From Bos javanicus (Eukaryota; Chordata; Mammalia; Artiodactyla; Bovidae), in assembly GCF_032452875.1 (NCBI RefSeq), contig NC_083881.1, forward strand, positions 64,239,689-64,303,688: 64,000 bases of DNA, written 5' to 3'. Of the stretch, positions 1 through 11,100 are shown one piece after another. Position 1 is the first letter of the stretch. Each line of letters begins with the position of its first letter. A model generated the notes under the pieces. That model made no database searches, was not told the DNA's origin, and saw only the letters and a program-made list of their open reading frames with translations. The translations under genes were made by a program, and so were the position numbers.

Positions 1-970
1 ATTTAAATTTTATTCCTTTCTTTCCAATTTGGATGCCTTTTCTTTCATTGTCTTGCCTAATTGCTCTAGTGAGGATTCCCAATACTAATATTGAATAAGA
101 ACAATTGTCTTGTTCCTAATCTCAGAGGACGACTTTCAATTTTTTACTCTTGAGTAGGTTTGCTGTGAGCTTGTCACATTTGGCTTTTTTTATGTTGAGG
201 TATGTTTCTTCTGTATTTAATCTGTTGCAAGTTTTTATCACGAAGGGATGCTACATTTTGTTATATGCTTTTTTTCTGTACCTATTGAGATGATTGTGGG
301 ATTTTTTAAAAATTCTATTAATATGGTGGATAACATTTATTAACTTGCATATGTTGAACCATTCTTGTAGCCCAAGGATAAATCCCACTTAGTCATATAT
401 TTAGATGCTCCCATGTTGAGTGCATATCCCCATCTGTATGATTGTTATATCTTCCTGCTTATTGACTCCTTTTATTATTACATAATGACTCTCTTCGCTT
501 TTTATTGTTTTTGGCTTAAGGTCTATTTTGTCTGATATAAGTTTGCTATCCCAGTTTTTGTGGTTTCCACCTGTATTGGAATATCTTCTTCCATCCCTTT
601 ATTTTGGGTCTGTGTGTCTTTAAAGTTGAAGTGAAGGAACTTCCTTCTCTTGAAGGAAGCATATAGTTGGGTCTTGTTTTTTGTTTTGTTTTGTTTTTTG
701 TTGGGGGCAGGGATGGATCTTGTTTTTTAATCAATCCAGCCACTCCTTTTAATTGATGAACACATATGTAAGGACTTTCTATCTTACTGTTTTCTGGTGG
801 TTTTCATTTCCATTGTTTCTTTTCCCTCTGCTTCTGTTTTTTTTTTTTCCTTTTGTTTCTTTTTCATTCATTTTCATCTTTGTAAAGTGGTTTTCCATGA
901 TGGTATGCTATTATCCTTTTTAAAAATCTTTCATGAATCTACTCTAGATTTTTGCTTTGTTGATTACCAC
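1..970 (-). mobile_element. L1 LINE, antisense fragment
   Basis: AT-rich sequence that reads on the minus strand as degraded L1 ORF2 (plus-strand marker: cttgtagcccaaggataaat). The frame is destroyed. It continues beyond the window on the left and is cut by the Bov-B piece that follows. Confidence 0.65.
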
Positions 971-1404
971 AGATCAGATCAGATCAGTCGCTCAGTCGTG
1001 TCCGACTCTTTGTGACCCCATGAATTGCAGCATGCCAGGCCTCCCTGTCCATCACCAACTCCCGGAGTTCACTCAGACTCACGTCCATCGAGTCAGTGAT
1101 ACCATCCAGCCATCTCATCCTCTGTCGTTCCCTTCTCCTCTTGCCCCCAATCCCTCCCAGCATCAGAGTCTTTTCCAATGAGTCAACTCTTCGCATGAGG
1201 TGGCCAAAGTACTGGAGCTTCAGCTTTAGCATCATTCCTTCCAAAGAAATCCCAGGGCTGATTTCCTTCAGAATGGACTGGTTGGATCTCCTTGCAGTCC
1301 AAGGGACTCTCAAGAGTCTTCTCCAACACCACAGTTCAAAAGCATCAATTCTTCGGCGCTCAGCCTTCTTCACAGTCCAACTCTCACATCCATACATGAC
1401 CACA
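971..1404 (-). mobile_element. Bov-B LINE 3' end, 5'-truncated
   Basis: On the minus strand it keeps a 139-codon open frame from the end of the Bov-B reverse transcriptase ORF ([13 protein letters not shown] ... [20 protein letters not shown] ... SRTRLSD), followed by repeated GATCT-type tail units (agatcagatcagatc on plus). It closely resembles the copy at 53123-53668 and is one of the youngest Bov-B pieces here. Confidence 0.92.
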
Positions 1405-2790
1405 AGGCTTACCTAAAACAGCTCATAGATGACAGTCCATTTTACACTGATAGCATCTTCATTTCCCCATGAAATTTCCACCCTCACTCCCCTCCCTTTT
1501 ATATTTTTGATGTCATAATTATCTTTTTATGTTGTATATTTGTGAACAAATTATAATAGCTATAGTTATTTTTAATACTTTTCCTTTAACCATTATCTAT
1601 AATTAAAGTGGCTAATACAGCATCCTATTATAGAATTTTCTAAATTTGAGTACATATTTTTCATCTTTACAGGTATAAAGGTGTTTTCATGTCACTGATG
1701 AGCCTCTTTTCATTTCAGCTTGAAGAACTCCTTTTAACATTTCTTGCAAGGCAGGTCTAATGGTGATAAACTCCCTCAGCTTTTGTTTGTCTGAGAAGGT
1801 ATTTTTCCTTCATATCTGAAGAATAACTTTGCTATATGGAGTATTCTTGGTTGGCATTTTTTACCCTTCAACACTTTGAATATGTAATTCTGCTGTCTCC
1901 TAGACTGAGGTTTTGGTGAGAAACCTATTGCTAATCTAATGGATGTACCTTTGTAGGTTATACTCATACTCCGTCGCTCAGTCGTGTCCAACTCTTTGTG
2001 ACCCATGGACTGTAGCCTGCCAGGTTCCTCTGTCCATGGGATTTTCCAGGCTAGAATACTCGAGTGGGTTACCATTTCCTTCTCCATTGTAGGTTACACG
2101 TTTTTAACCCCCTGGCTGCCTTTAAGATGCTTTGATTTGTAGTAATTTCATTACAGTGTGTCTTGAAGAAGGCATTTTCACATTTAGATAACAGGGTGAT
2201 CTATTAGCTTTGTGAATTTGGGTGTCCAAGTCTCCCCAGGTTTGGGAAGTTTTCAGCTAATATTTAAGTAAATGTTATGTCCCCTTCCCCGTCTGGATTC
2301 CCAATTCTCCTAGCATATATCTTCTCTCAAATCCCATAGATCATACATGCTTTCTTTGCTTTTTAAATTGTGATTTATTTAAAAATTCTCATCCCCTAAG
2401 TCATTTACTGTTGGAAGAAATGCACTACTGCAGAGGCTGTCCAGTGCACTCTTTATCTCATGTACTGAAATTTTCAGCTCCAGAGTTTTATTCTTTTTTT
2501 GTGATTTCTTGGCAGAGTTAATTTTGTTCATGTATTTTAATTCCTATTATCATTAAGCTATCTTTGAGTTTTCCTGTAGCTTTCTTCAAAACAGCTATTT
2601 TGACATTTTTATCAGCTACATCAGAGTATTTTGAGGCTTTGAGCTCAGTTGTTGCAGAATTATTGGTATCTTTTGGGGGTGATATATTTTCTTGATTTTT
2701 TCATGTTCCTTGTATCTTTGTGTTGTTGCTTCTGTATCTGAAGTAGCAGACCTCTCCTTAAGTCTTTACTGGTTGCCTTTAGACGGTACT
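1405..2790 (-). mobile_element. Old L1 LINE, antisense, split by a SINE
   Basis: Minus-strand old L1-type sequence (plus-strand markers gcaaggcaggtctaatggtg and tccccaggtttgggaagttt). It is interrupted at 1961-2086 by a Bov-tA copy. Subfamily assignment needs a repeat library. Confidence 0.55.
1961..2086 (-). mobile_element. Bov-tA SINE, truncated
   Basis: Minus-strand Bov-tA 3' part (gtcgctcagtcgtgtccaac on plus). It is flanked by the perfect 10-bp direct repeat ttgtaggtta at 1951-1960 and 2087-2096. Confidence 0.9.
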
Positions 2791-3620
2791 GGGGTACTGG
2801 TACTGATCGCTGGTATTGCTATATGAGGGGTTTCCTCGATTTCTGAATGGGTGGACCTCCTCCACTCTTCTTGTTCAGCCTTGTGGAGGAACTCTGATGT
2901 TTCTTATTGTTCCTAGAGTTCACCAGAGTGGCTGCTGGAAATCTCTCTTTTGTTTTCTAGAAGGTAGTGTTATATACAGCTCCAACTGCAATTTCTCTCT
3001 TACCTGCACACCCTGGTCCACTCTTCTGCGAATCCTCCAACTACTGGGCTTGCTCTCACTGTCTGCACGCTAAGGGGCATGCCACAGAATGGGAGGGGGT
3101 GTGGGGTTAGCACTTGGGGATGCCCACAGACCCAGCGGAGAGATCCCTGAGTGGTACTCCCAGAGACTCATGGGCAGACTTCCTGCTGAAGTTCTGAAGC
3201 AGTCTGCAGGAACTGTGCTCCTTTCATGCCCTTGATATTCTTGCCTGCTTCCTTCACCTCCTCTTTCCTTCCTTCCGTCATGGAAGTGCCGCCTCTGGAC
3301 TGCTGGTGCTGCTGCAGAGAAACAAGTGTCTCCAGGTGTGACCCCAACAGCTGGGACGGCCCACTGCTTCCCACGCCTCCATGGGGGAGGCTGTCCCCTG
3401 CAGCCAGTACTCGGTATGTACCTGTTTCCTTTTTATCTTTCTACTATACAGTTACTAACACACTCCCTCATTTGCTTATACAAAAAAACTATCATTCAAA
3501 AGGAGAAAACTATTTTTTTTTTTTTTTGCTTGAAGACTAGAGTTAAATACCCATCACAGTAGATTTTCATTTATGAACTTAGGAAAGAATAGTTTAAAAG
3601 AAAAATTGGGGGGGGGGGTG
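2791..3620. other. Intergenic DNA, no gene seen
   Basis: No exon or clear young repeat. It may continue the old L1. Short poly(T) near 3511-3526 and a G run at 3607-3618 are the only simple repeats. Open frames here have no recognisable product. Confidence 0.4.
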
Positions 3621-3915
3621 GCGCTTCCCTGGTGGCTCAGTGGTAAAGAATCTGCCCACCCAATGCACGAGACGTGGATTGGATCCCTGGTCTGGGAAGA
3701 TCCCATGTGCCAAGGAGCAACCAAGCCCATGCGCCACAAGTACTGAGCCGATTTTCTAGAGCCTGGGAGCCACAGCTACTGAAGCCCACATGCCCTACAG
3801 CCCCTGCTCCACAACAAGAGAAGCCCCCACAAGCTGAAGCCTGTGCACCTCAACTAGAGAAAAGCCCGCACAGCAATGAAGACCCAGCACAGCCGTAAAT
3901 AAATAAATAAATATT
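3621..3915 (+). mobile_element. CHR-type tRNA-derived SINE
   Basis: Begins gcttccctggtggctcagtg and ends in gaagacccagcacagcc followed by an (aaat)n tail. Overall layout and length match the CHR SINE family of cetartiodactyls. Confidence 0.85.
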
Positions 3916-4101
3916 TTAAGGAAAAATGGCAGTCTGAAACCATTTCCCCACAACACTTTAAATATTCTTTAATTATTAAATATTAGATAAAATAATAATG
4001 GGTATGGTAATAATGAATGTAATAGTCTTCTTTCATCTGCTCTTCTGAAGAACAAGAAAATGCTCCAGAAAAGAGAGAACTGACCAAAGACTACAGGAAT
4101 A

Positions 4102-4138
4102 AATGACAGCACACTGATAGAGACCTGAATGTTTTATT
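4102..4138 (-). terminator. SPAG1 polyadenylation signal
   Basis: On the minus strand AATAAA lies at 4138-4133, followed about 22 nt later by the GU-rich stretch GTGTGCTGTC at 4111-4102. This is the standard hexamer plus downstream element layout, placing cleavage near 4112-4118. Confidence 0.7.
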
Positions 4139-5039
4139 GTAAGAAATACCTTTACTTTGACCCAAGTAACAAGTGAGCTCTCAATATAAAGAGTTCTTCA
4201 TTTTCCCTTTTGCACTAAGGGAATAAATATGATCATGCTTAAAGGAGGAGGAGACAAAGGATGGAGAAGTAATTTAAAATGTTTGGGGGAAATGTGCGAG
4301 TGACAATTCAAATAGAAACGCAGGCTTGGTTGATTTTATACAGTGCTGGTTCTGTTATTGCTTATATCAACAACACATAAGGGAAACCAGCCTTTAAAAA
4401 TCTAGTAATAGAATTTTTGGCAATTTCTGCTCTTAATTAGTAGGCAATACTTCCATATCAGAAAAAAATAGGTTCCTCTTATAGCTCTAAATAACCACAG
4501 TTTATTTAATAATCATTTCATATTATAGACTTAAATGTTGTGTTTCATCTTAGAGGCCTGTCATCCACAAGTAATATAAAATGGGATTTATATATATCTT
4601 AGCAGAAAATAAAGGTGATGTAATGATCACTGTTAATGATTTTCACTTTTAAAAATGAACTATAAAGAAATGACATTTCTATCAAACTTAAGAGGACTGC
4701 TTCATAGCCCAAAGAAGTAGAATTTAACTCAAAATTTTAACAAGTCATTAAGAGAAAATGTATAATATAAATTAAAATGCATCTTAACAAGTTCCAAATA
4801 TACTTATTATTAAATATAAAGATGTTAGTTCTGGTACATAAGAAAATATTTACAACTAATAAAAAGCAGATTGTAGAATATATGTGTTCTGTGTATAAAA
4901 ATAAGTAAAATATTTTATAGTCCAGACCAAGGGATCTTTTCTAAGCCAGGTTTTATCCATGCAGCTCTATTACAATACCATCTCACTGGCATTACCGGAA
5001 CACATACATACATGGAAGAAATCTAACCGTTATCTTGAT
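4112..5039 (-). other. SPAG1: SPAG1 3' untranslated region
   Basis: About 0.93 kb of AT-rich, repeat-free sequence lies between the stop codon and a good polyadenylation signal. The absence of SINE or LINE copies here, in contrast to both flanks, fits a transcribed UTR. A second AATAAA on the minus strand at 4501-4506 could give a shorter transcript. The exact cleavage site is inferred. Confidence 0.7.
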
Positions 5040-5171
5040 TTAAAGATCATAGTCCCTTTTGAGGGCCTGTACATCTTCTAAAGTAAAATGTTTGTTTGGT
5101 GCATCTGAGAGGTCATCAAAGAGCTGCTTAATCTGCTCCTTTTGGCCTTTGCTAATTAGTGTCAACATCAT
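5040..5171 (-). CDS. SPAG1: SPAG1 last coding exon and stop codon
   Basis: The acceptor is attgcag; 132 nt including TAA at 5042-5040. The translation starts [20 protein letters not shown] and ends [11 protein letters not shown]. It completes the RPAP3-type domain and matches the length and ending of SPAG1 proteins (human ends in QYEL, here DYDL). It is separated from the previous exon by a 104-bp intron. Confidence 0.97.
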   Translation of the reverse strand: MMLTLISKGQKEQIKQLFDDLSDAPNKHFTLEDVQALKRDYDL

Positions 5172-8100
5172 CTGCAATAAGGGAAAAAATTATATCAGCT
5201 TATAAATGAACATTTTAAAGTTATAAGAACCCTAAAAGAATCTATCTCCACGAATGAGATATTTTTGCCACTTACCTTAAACCTTTCTGCTTTGCTCAGA
5301 TATAAAAGATGCTGATACACCAAGGAGGGATCTTTATCAATAAGATGACTTTTCAGAGACTGGAGGAGGAGGAGGAATGTGTCCCCTTCAAGTTTGTTAC
5401 TTAACAACACTGGCAAATCTTTCGGCTCAGTGATGGCTAGCAGGTGTGCGCAGGCTCCTTGATCTTTTCTCGTGCTGATGGCGTTTATAACCTGACCAAA
5501 TTCGTAGGCATTGTTAGGCTTGGAGATCAGCGGTTTCTCATAGAGCTCTTGTGGCCCGTTGCTGGTGTTCCCCTTCTCAGAAGCAAGGCCATCCATGGGC
5601 ACCTCCTTCGAGGTCCTCTCAGGCTCTTCCTGATGGCCTTCACTCACCTGCAGGAGGAGAATTACACCGTGACCCAGACAGCAGTGCCTGCACACACCCC
5701 CAGGTTACTTTCATTAAAACAGGAAGGAACTGAAAAACACCATGGGCTGTATTTTAGTCAAGTTCTAAGTGAAAAACATATAACTTGCAATAAATCATAA
5801 AATCTCCTTATTTTTTAGGAAGAGAAGTTTTAAAGTCTAAGCATCCATTCATAAAAGTATCCTTTTTTTAAGGTTTAAAATTTTTTTTGACATTGAGAAT
5901 ATGACCATGAAATTTTTATAATTTTCCATGAGTAAAAGCTGCTGTGTAAAAGAAGACCTATAACAACTTTATATCTCTTCTTCATGACAGATTTTATATT
6001 TACTTATTTCCTTATATTTGATAGGGACGTGAACTTACATTTTTCAGTTCTCTTAAAAACAGTTTTTTTCTTCCCTCCTTAGTGGGGAAAAAACTCCCTT
6101 GCTTCTTTCAGGTATTAGCCTCCTACTCTTAGTGGAAATGTAAGATGATAGACAGGTTGATATGAGCATTCATGAATACATAGGGATCCACGAGCTGACA
6201 TTCTTCACTAAAGGCTACAACACAAGGCACTGGGTTATCTGAAATCACAAAGGCAGGTTTGGTTCTAGGGTGGTCCAGGACCCCTGATGAGGCTGATCTT
6301 GTTTACAAATACTAAAAAGGTCTGAACTGATCAGGAACCTCTCTGGGTGTGGTGTGCAGGACGCTGAAACTGAATCAGTCCTCTAGGGTTCTTCAGGTCA
6401 ATCAGGAAGCAAAGCTCAGTGGTCACAGGCTCACAGGGCAACCTGGATGGAAGCAATAAAACCACAGGCCAGGTGGCATGGAGGGAGGGGAGCACAGAAA
6501 GAAAGAATGCAGACACCCAACAGGTTCTTAAATCCAAGGTGGAAATGCAATGGCCATTTACCACAACAAAAGAAAAATTTTGTCATTATAATCTGTTAAA
6601 ATGTCTTCATTGATTACCAGGATAAAAACACAGAATTTTAAAAATTCATAGGAATATGACCTCAGAATCCCATGAGTATAGGATCTCCAAAGAGTACTTT
6701 CAGAGATAATCAAATACACGTACCTCCTGAATCTCAATTTTCCTTCTCTCCTTTTCTTTGTTGAATGATGCTGTATTATCCTTAATATTAAGGATTCTGG
6801 TTACCTCTTCCAGTTCCATTTTTGCCTCAACAATACTTGGGTCTAGCAGGAGAACTTTATTGAGATCGTTTAAACTTTTCTGATAATTCTGAAAGCAGGA
6901 GGGCAGAGAAAATAATTCTCATAAATAAAAGGAGAAGGGGCACAGATGAGCCTGAAAGGGAGACTGGTGAGATAAGTACACAGAGCATGCACAGTAGGTT
7001 CCCATTAGTACCACAGTAATAAAGTCAGGCCTATGAGCTAAGTCTTGGGCTACGATACTATAATCCGTAACACAACAGGGGCTTCCCAGATGGCTCAGTG
7101 ATAAAGAAGTCACCTGCCAATTCACGAGACTCAAGTTTGATCCCTGGGTCGGCAAGATGCCCTGGAGGAGGGCATGGCAACCCACTCCAGTCTTCTTGCC
7201 TGGAGAATCCCATGGACAGAGGAGCCTGGTGGGCTACAGTCCACAGGGTCGCAAAGAGTCGGACATGACTGAGCAACTGAGCACACACACACGTAACACC
7301 GAAGAGTGAGCACAGAATCTGGAGTCAGAAGTTAAATTCTGTATCACCATAGCTTTCACTGTCCCTGACACACAGGCATTGTCTGCTAAATGAATGAATC
7401 AAAGAAGCAACAGCCTCGTATCAGTACCTACTAGCAGCAAAAACTTGAGCTAGACCCCACATCACCTTTCTGAGCTTCAGTTTTCTCATCTTTAAAATAG
7501 GAATAACAAGAGATTCTTCATTCTAGTTTTCACAGGGCTGTGCCAAGTAATAAATGAATTAATAAAACGTGAGTGGCTTACACCTACAAAGAGCTGGACA
7601 AACCTTAGTTGTTACCATAATATCCTATTCCATAACACCCTTGGAGCTGTAAACTGTCCAGACAGGCTAGAGTCAATATTTATTCTCCCATAAAGAGTCA
7701 GGCAATACCTTGGAGAGGTGGAAGGAAATGAAAAGTGTTGTGTTTAACCAAACACTGCACAGAATATGGTGACAGAGGACACCACAAAATCAGCCCGCTG
7801 GTGAGAGGCCATATTCCAGAACTATAGACCAGACTCATGTTCTGATTAAGCCAAAAGTAATTCTGTGAGGAGGCGAAGAATCCCAAGTATTCGTGACATA
7901 TAATAATAGCATGCACTGGACACGAAGCACAGGTAAAATGAGTTAGTGGTTATGTGACATTCCTGGGGGACTAGCTGTAAGGACACAGCCCTTCCCACTC
8001 CACCCAGCAATAGACCAGAGCAAGAGCGATGTGCTTAAAGGGATAGCCTTAAACTGCTCTAACTTATTGTTTAAAAAAGGTGAATTATTTACGAACTGTA

Positions 8101-11100
8101 TAGTACATCGGGCTTCCCTGGTGGCTCAGAGGGTAAAGCGTCTGCCTGCAATGCAAGAGACCTGGGTTCGATCCCTGGGTCAGGAAGATCCCCTGGAGAA
8201 GGAAATGGCAACCCACTCCAGTACTCTTGCCTGGAAAATCCCATGGACAGAGAAGCCTGGTAGACAACAGTCCATGGGATCGCAAAGAGTCGGACACGAC
8301 TGAGTGACTTCACTTATATAGTATATTGGTACTATTGACAACCAATCTGCACACAGCAGTGTGTCACCAGAGCACAGTCAGAACCTGCTGCAAGAAAACA
8401 AGTGGCCCTGGGTCTCCATCCCGGGTGTTCAGCAGGGAGGGAACCATGTGGAAAAGCACGGGGGTGGGCGGCGGGGCAGGCGGAAGGGGGACTAGTCTTC
8501 CTTCTCCGCGTTTTAGTCCCACAACCGCCGGATAAATACTAACTTTTACTGTCCCCATTTAAAGACGAGGAAACCGAGGCACAGAAAGATGATCTTTGAG
8601 ATGATCAAGGCAGCAATGAGCAGAAGGCGTGTGTGAGGACAGTTGTGGAGCTCAAGGGAGAGGCCTGAATATGGAGTCTTGGAAATGGAGGGTCACCACC
8701 GAGGCGTGGATGTGACTCTTTTTCCATCAGTTCAAGGAAAGCTTGTGCCTAAAGAACCAATCTGTTTGGTTAGAAGAAAACCTAAGAAAGCAAGAAATAC
8801 ACTTTGATAAATGATAAACAGAGGCAGGCAGTGTGAAGAGAGGGCCCGAGAGCAGGAAGAGCCGGACGGCCATGGGGTGGGGGGTACAGAGGAGGCCGCC
8901 GGGTCAACACAGTGTCAGACCAGACGGGTCACCGGTGCTCCGTGTGCTGTGGGCTGGGACACGGTGGCGGAGCAGACAGCGGGGCCTGGGCCCTCATGGA
9001 AGCTCATGTCTTATGAGGGAAAACAATAATAAGACGAGGGAATAGACGAATAAATAAAGTAAGCGTGCGGGCACCATCATTTACGCAAGTAAGAAAAGCA
9101 AGGGTTGAGATAGATACTAACAAGGGGCAGGAGTCTCCTTTGACACTGCCTGTCAGAGCAAAGGAGACTGGAAGGGAAGCAAGCCCTTGGAGGGAAGGGC
9201 AGAGCTCACACACAGAGGAAAGTGGCTCCAGCAAAAAAGGAGGACAGGAAGAGACGCTAATGACCTTGCTGCTGCTGCTGCTAAGTCGCTTCAGTCGTGT
9301 CCAACTCTGTGCGACCCCAGAGACGGCAGCCCACCAGGCTCCCCCGCCCCTGGGATTCTCAAGGCAAGAACACTGGAGTGGGTTGCCATTGCCTTCTCCA
9401 ATGCATGAAAGTGAAAAGTGAAAGGGAAGTCGCTCAGTCATGTCAGACCTTAGTAGGCCTTAAAAAAAAAAGATAAATCACATATGTTTGTGACAATATT
9501 TACTATTAATAAATGTGCTTAAACTACAATAACAACAATTACTTTAGATAATGTTACTGTTTTTGATACTTTGGGCCTGCTGGCGTCCCTGGATGGCTGT
9601 CAATTTCCAAGGGCAGGCTACATGTCTCACCACCTCTATGCTCCCACAGCCCAGCACACGCGTGGCACTTGAGAGAGTAAACAAACTGTAACTAAACCCA
9701 AGATGCTCAGTTATCTTTTCCTATGAAGAACAGCTGAACAGTAAGAAAAACCCTGGACTTCCCTGGTGGCCCAGTGGTTAAGAATCCGCCTGCCAATGCA
9801 AGGGACATGGGTTTGATCCCTGGTCCGGGAAGATCCCACGTGTCATGAGGCGACTGAGCCCATTTTCCAATTACCAGGCCCACGTGCCCTAAAGCCTGTG
9901 CTCTGCAACAAGAGAAGCCACAGGAGTGAGAAGCCAACGCACCACAATTAGAGAGGAGCCCCCGCTTTCTGCAACTAGAGAAAACCAGCATACAGCAATG
10001 AAGACCCAGTGCAGCCAAAAATAAAACTATATAGGAAAAAAAAGAAGGAAAACTCTGTAGTTTTCAAACCTGGCACACAAGGAAAAAAAAATTTAAGCCA
10101 GCTAGAAAACAAATAAAATATCTGAGAAAGCAGAGTTTAGCTCAGAAGCACAGGCAAGGCCCTGCTCCCTGTGGGCTCGTGGGCCACCTCCTTAGCAGTC
10201 ATACAGAGGAAGCCAGTCCAAGTGTGAGTTCTGATGCATTTTATAAGCAGCCTTTGAAGATACTCAAATTAAATTCACTTGGCACATAACTCAAACCACA
10301 GGGGATATAGATAAAACTATGAGAGATCAAACCAGAAAAACAAGCTGCCAGTCTCATACTCTACCGGGGTAGGATTACTAAAAGTTGGGATTCTCTTTCT
10401 GCATCGTAATGCAATTTCCAGAATTCATTCCAAGGAAGTACAAAATTCCAGTCTTTCAAACAGTGAGGCAGCCAGTATGGGATAAACCTGTTCTAAGAGT
10501 TTGGAATCTTGATATAGAAGTTCATGAGTCACACAGATCATGACTGCCTCATGGACCCAATCCATTAAGTTCAAAAACAATTGAGTAAACTTTCAAAAAG
10601 CCTCTTTTAACGCATGGTGCCACACACCCCCTAGGAAATCTTTACGCGAAGTTTACAAATGAGTATGTTGTTAACAAAAAAAGAGGAGTTGGGGGGCGCA
10701 TGGTGGTGGTGGTCAGGTGGCCTGGGCACTGGGAATCCAGGGCCGCTGCGGAGCTGCTGGGCCGGCGAATGGGGCAGTCACATCCCGGAGGGTAACACGG
10801 CCCACTTTCATCAGGGTGGAAGCTCCTACACTTGGGACACTTCTGGACCTTGCCCTTTGCACCTCTTCAATTGGCTGTTCATCTGTATCCTTTATAACAA
10901 AAGGAAGGGCCGGGGAGGGGAGGGAGGGCAGCAGCATGGCTGAGGGGTCGTGACGGGTCATCCTGCTTCAGTACCGGGGTCACTCCACTGCAATCTGAGG
11001 GGATCTAGGCTCTAGAAAAGCCTGAATGCTCAGAGCACACAAGCACACATCCTTATCTGATACAGGACACAAAAAACATGACCACCCTCTTTCAACAAAA

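Noticed and set aside
8031..8303. 90-codon frame with [20 protein letters not shown]
   Set aside because: This is the standard translation of a Bov-tA SINE; the same peptide pattern recurs at many SINE copies here.
9274..9290. (GCT)n runs as disease-type trinucleotide expansions
   Set aside because: They are the short constant terminal repeat of Bov-A2 elements and recur at each copy with 3-6 units.
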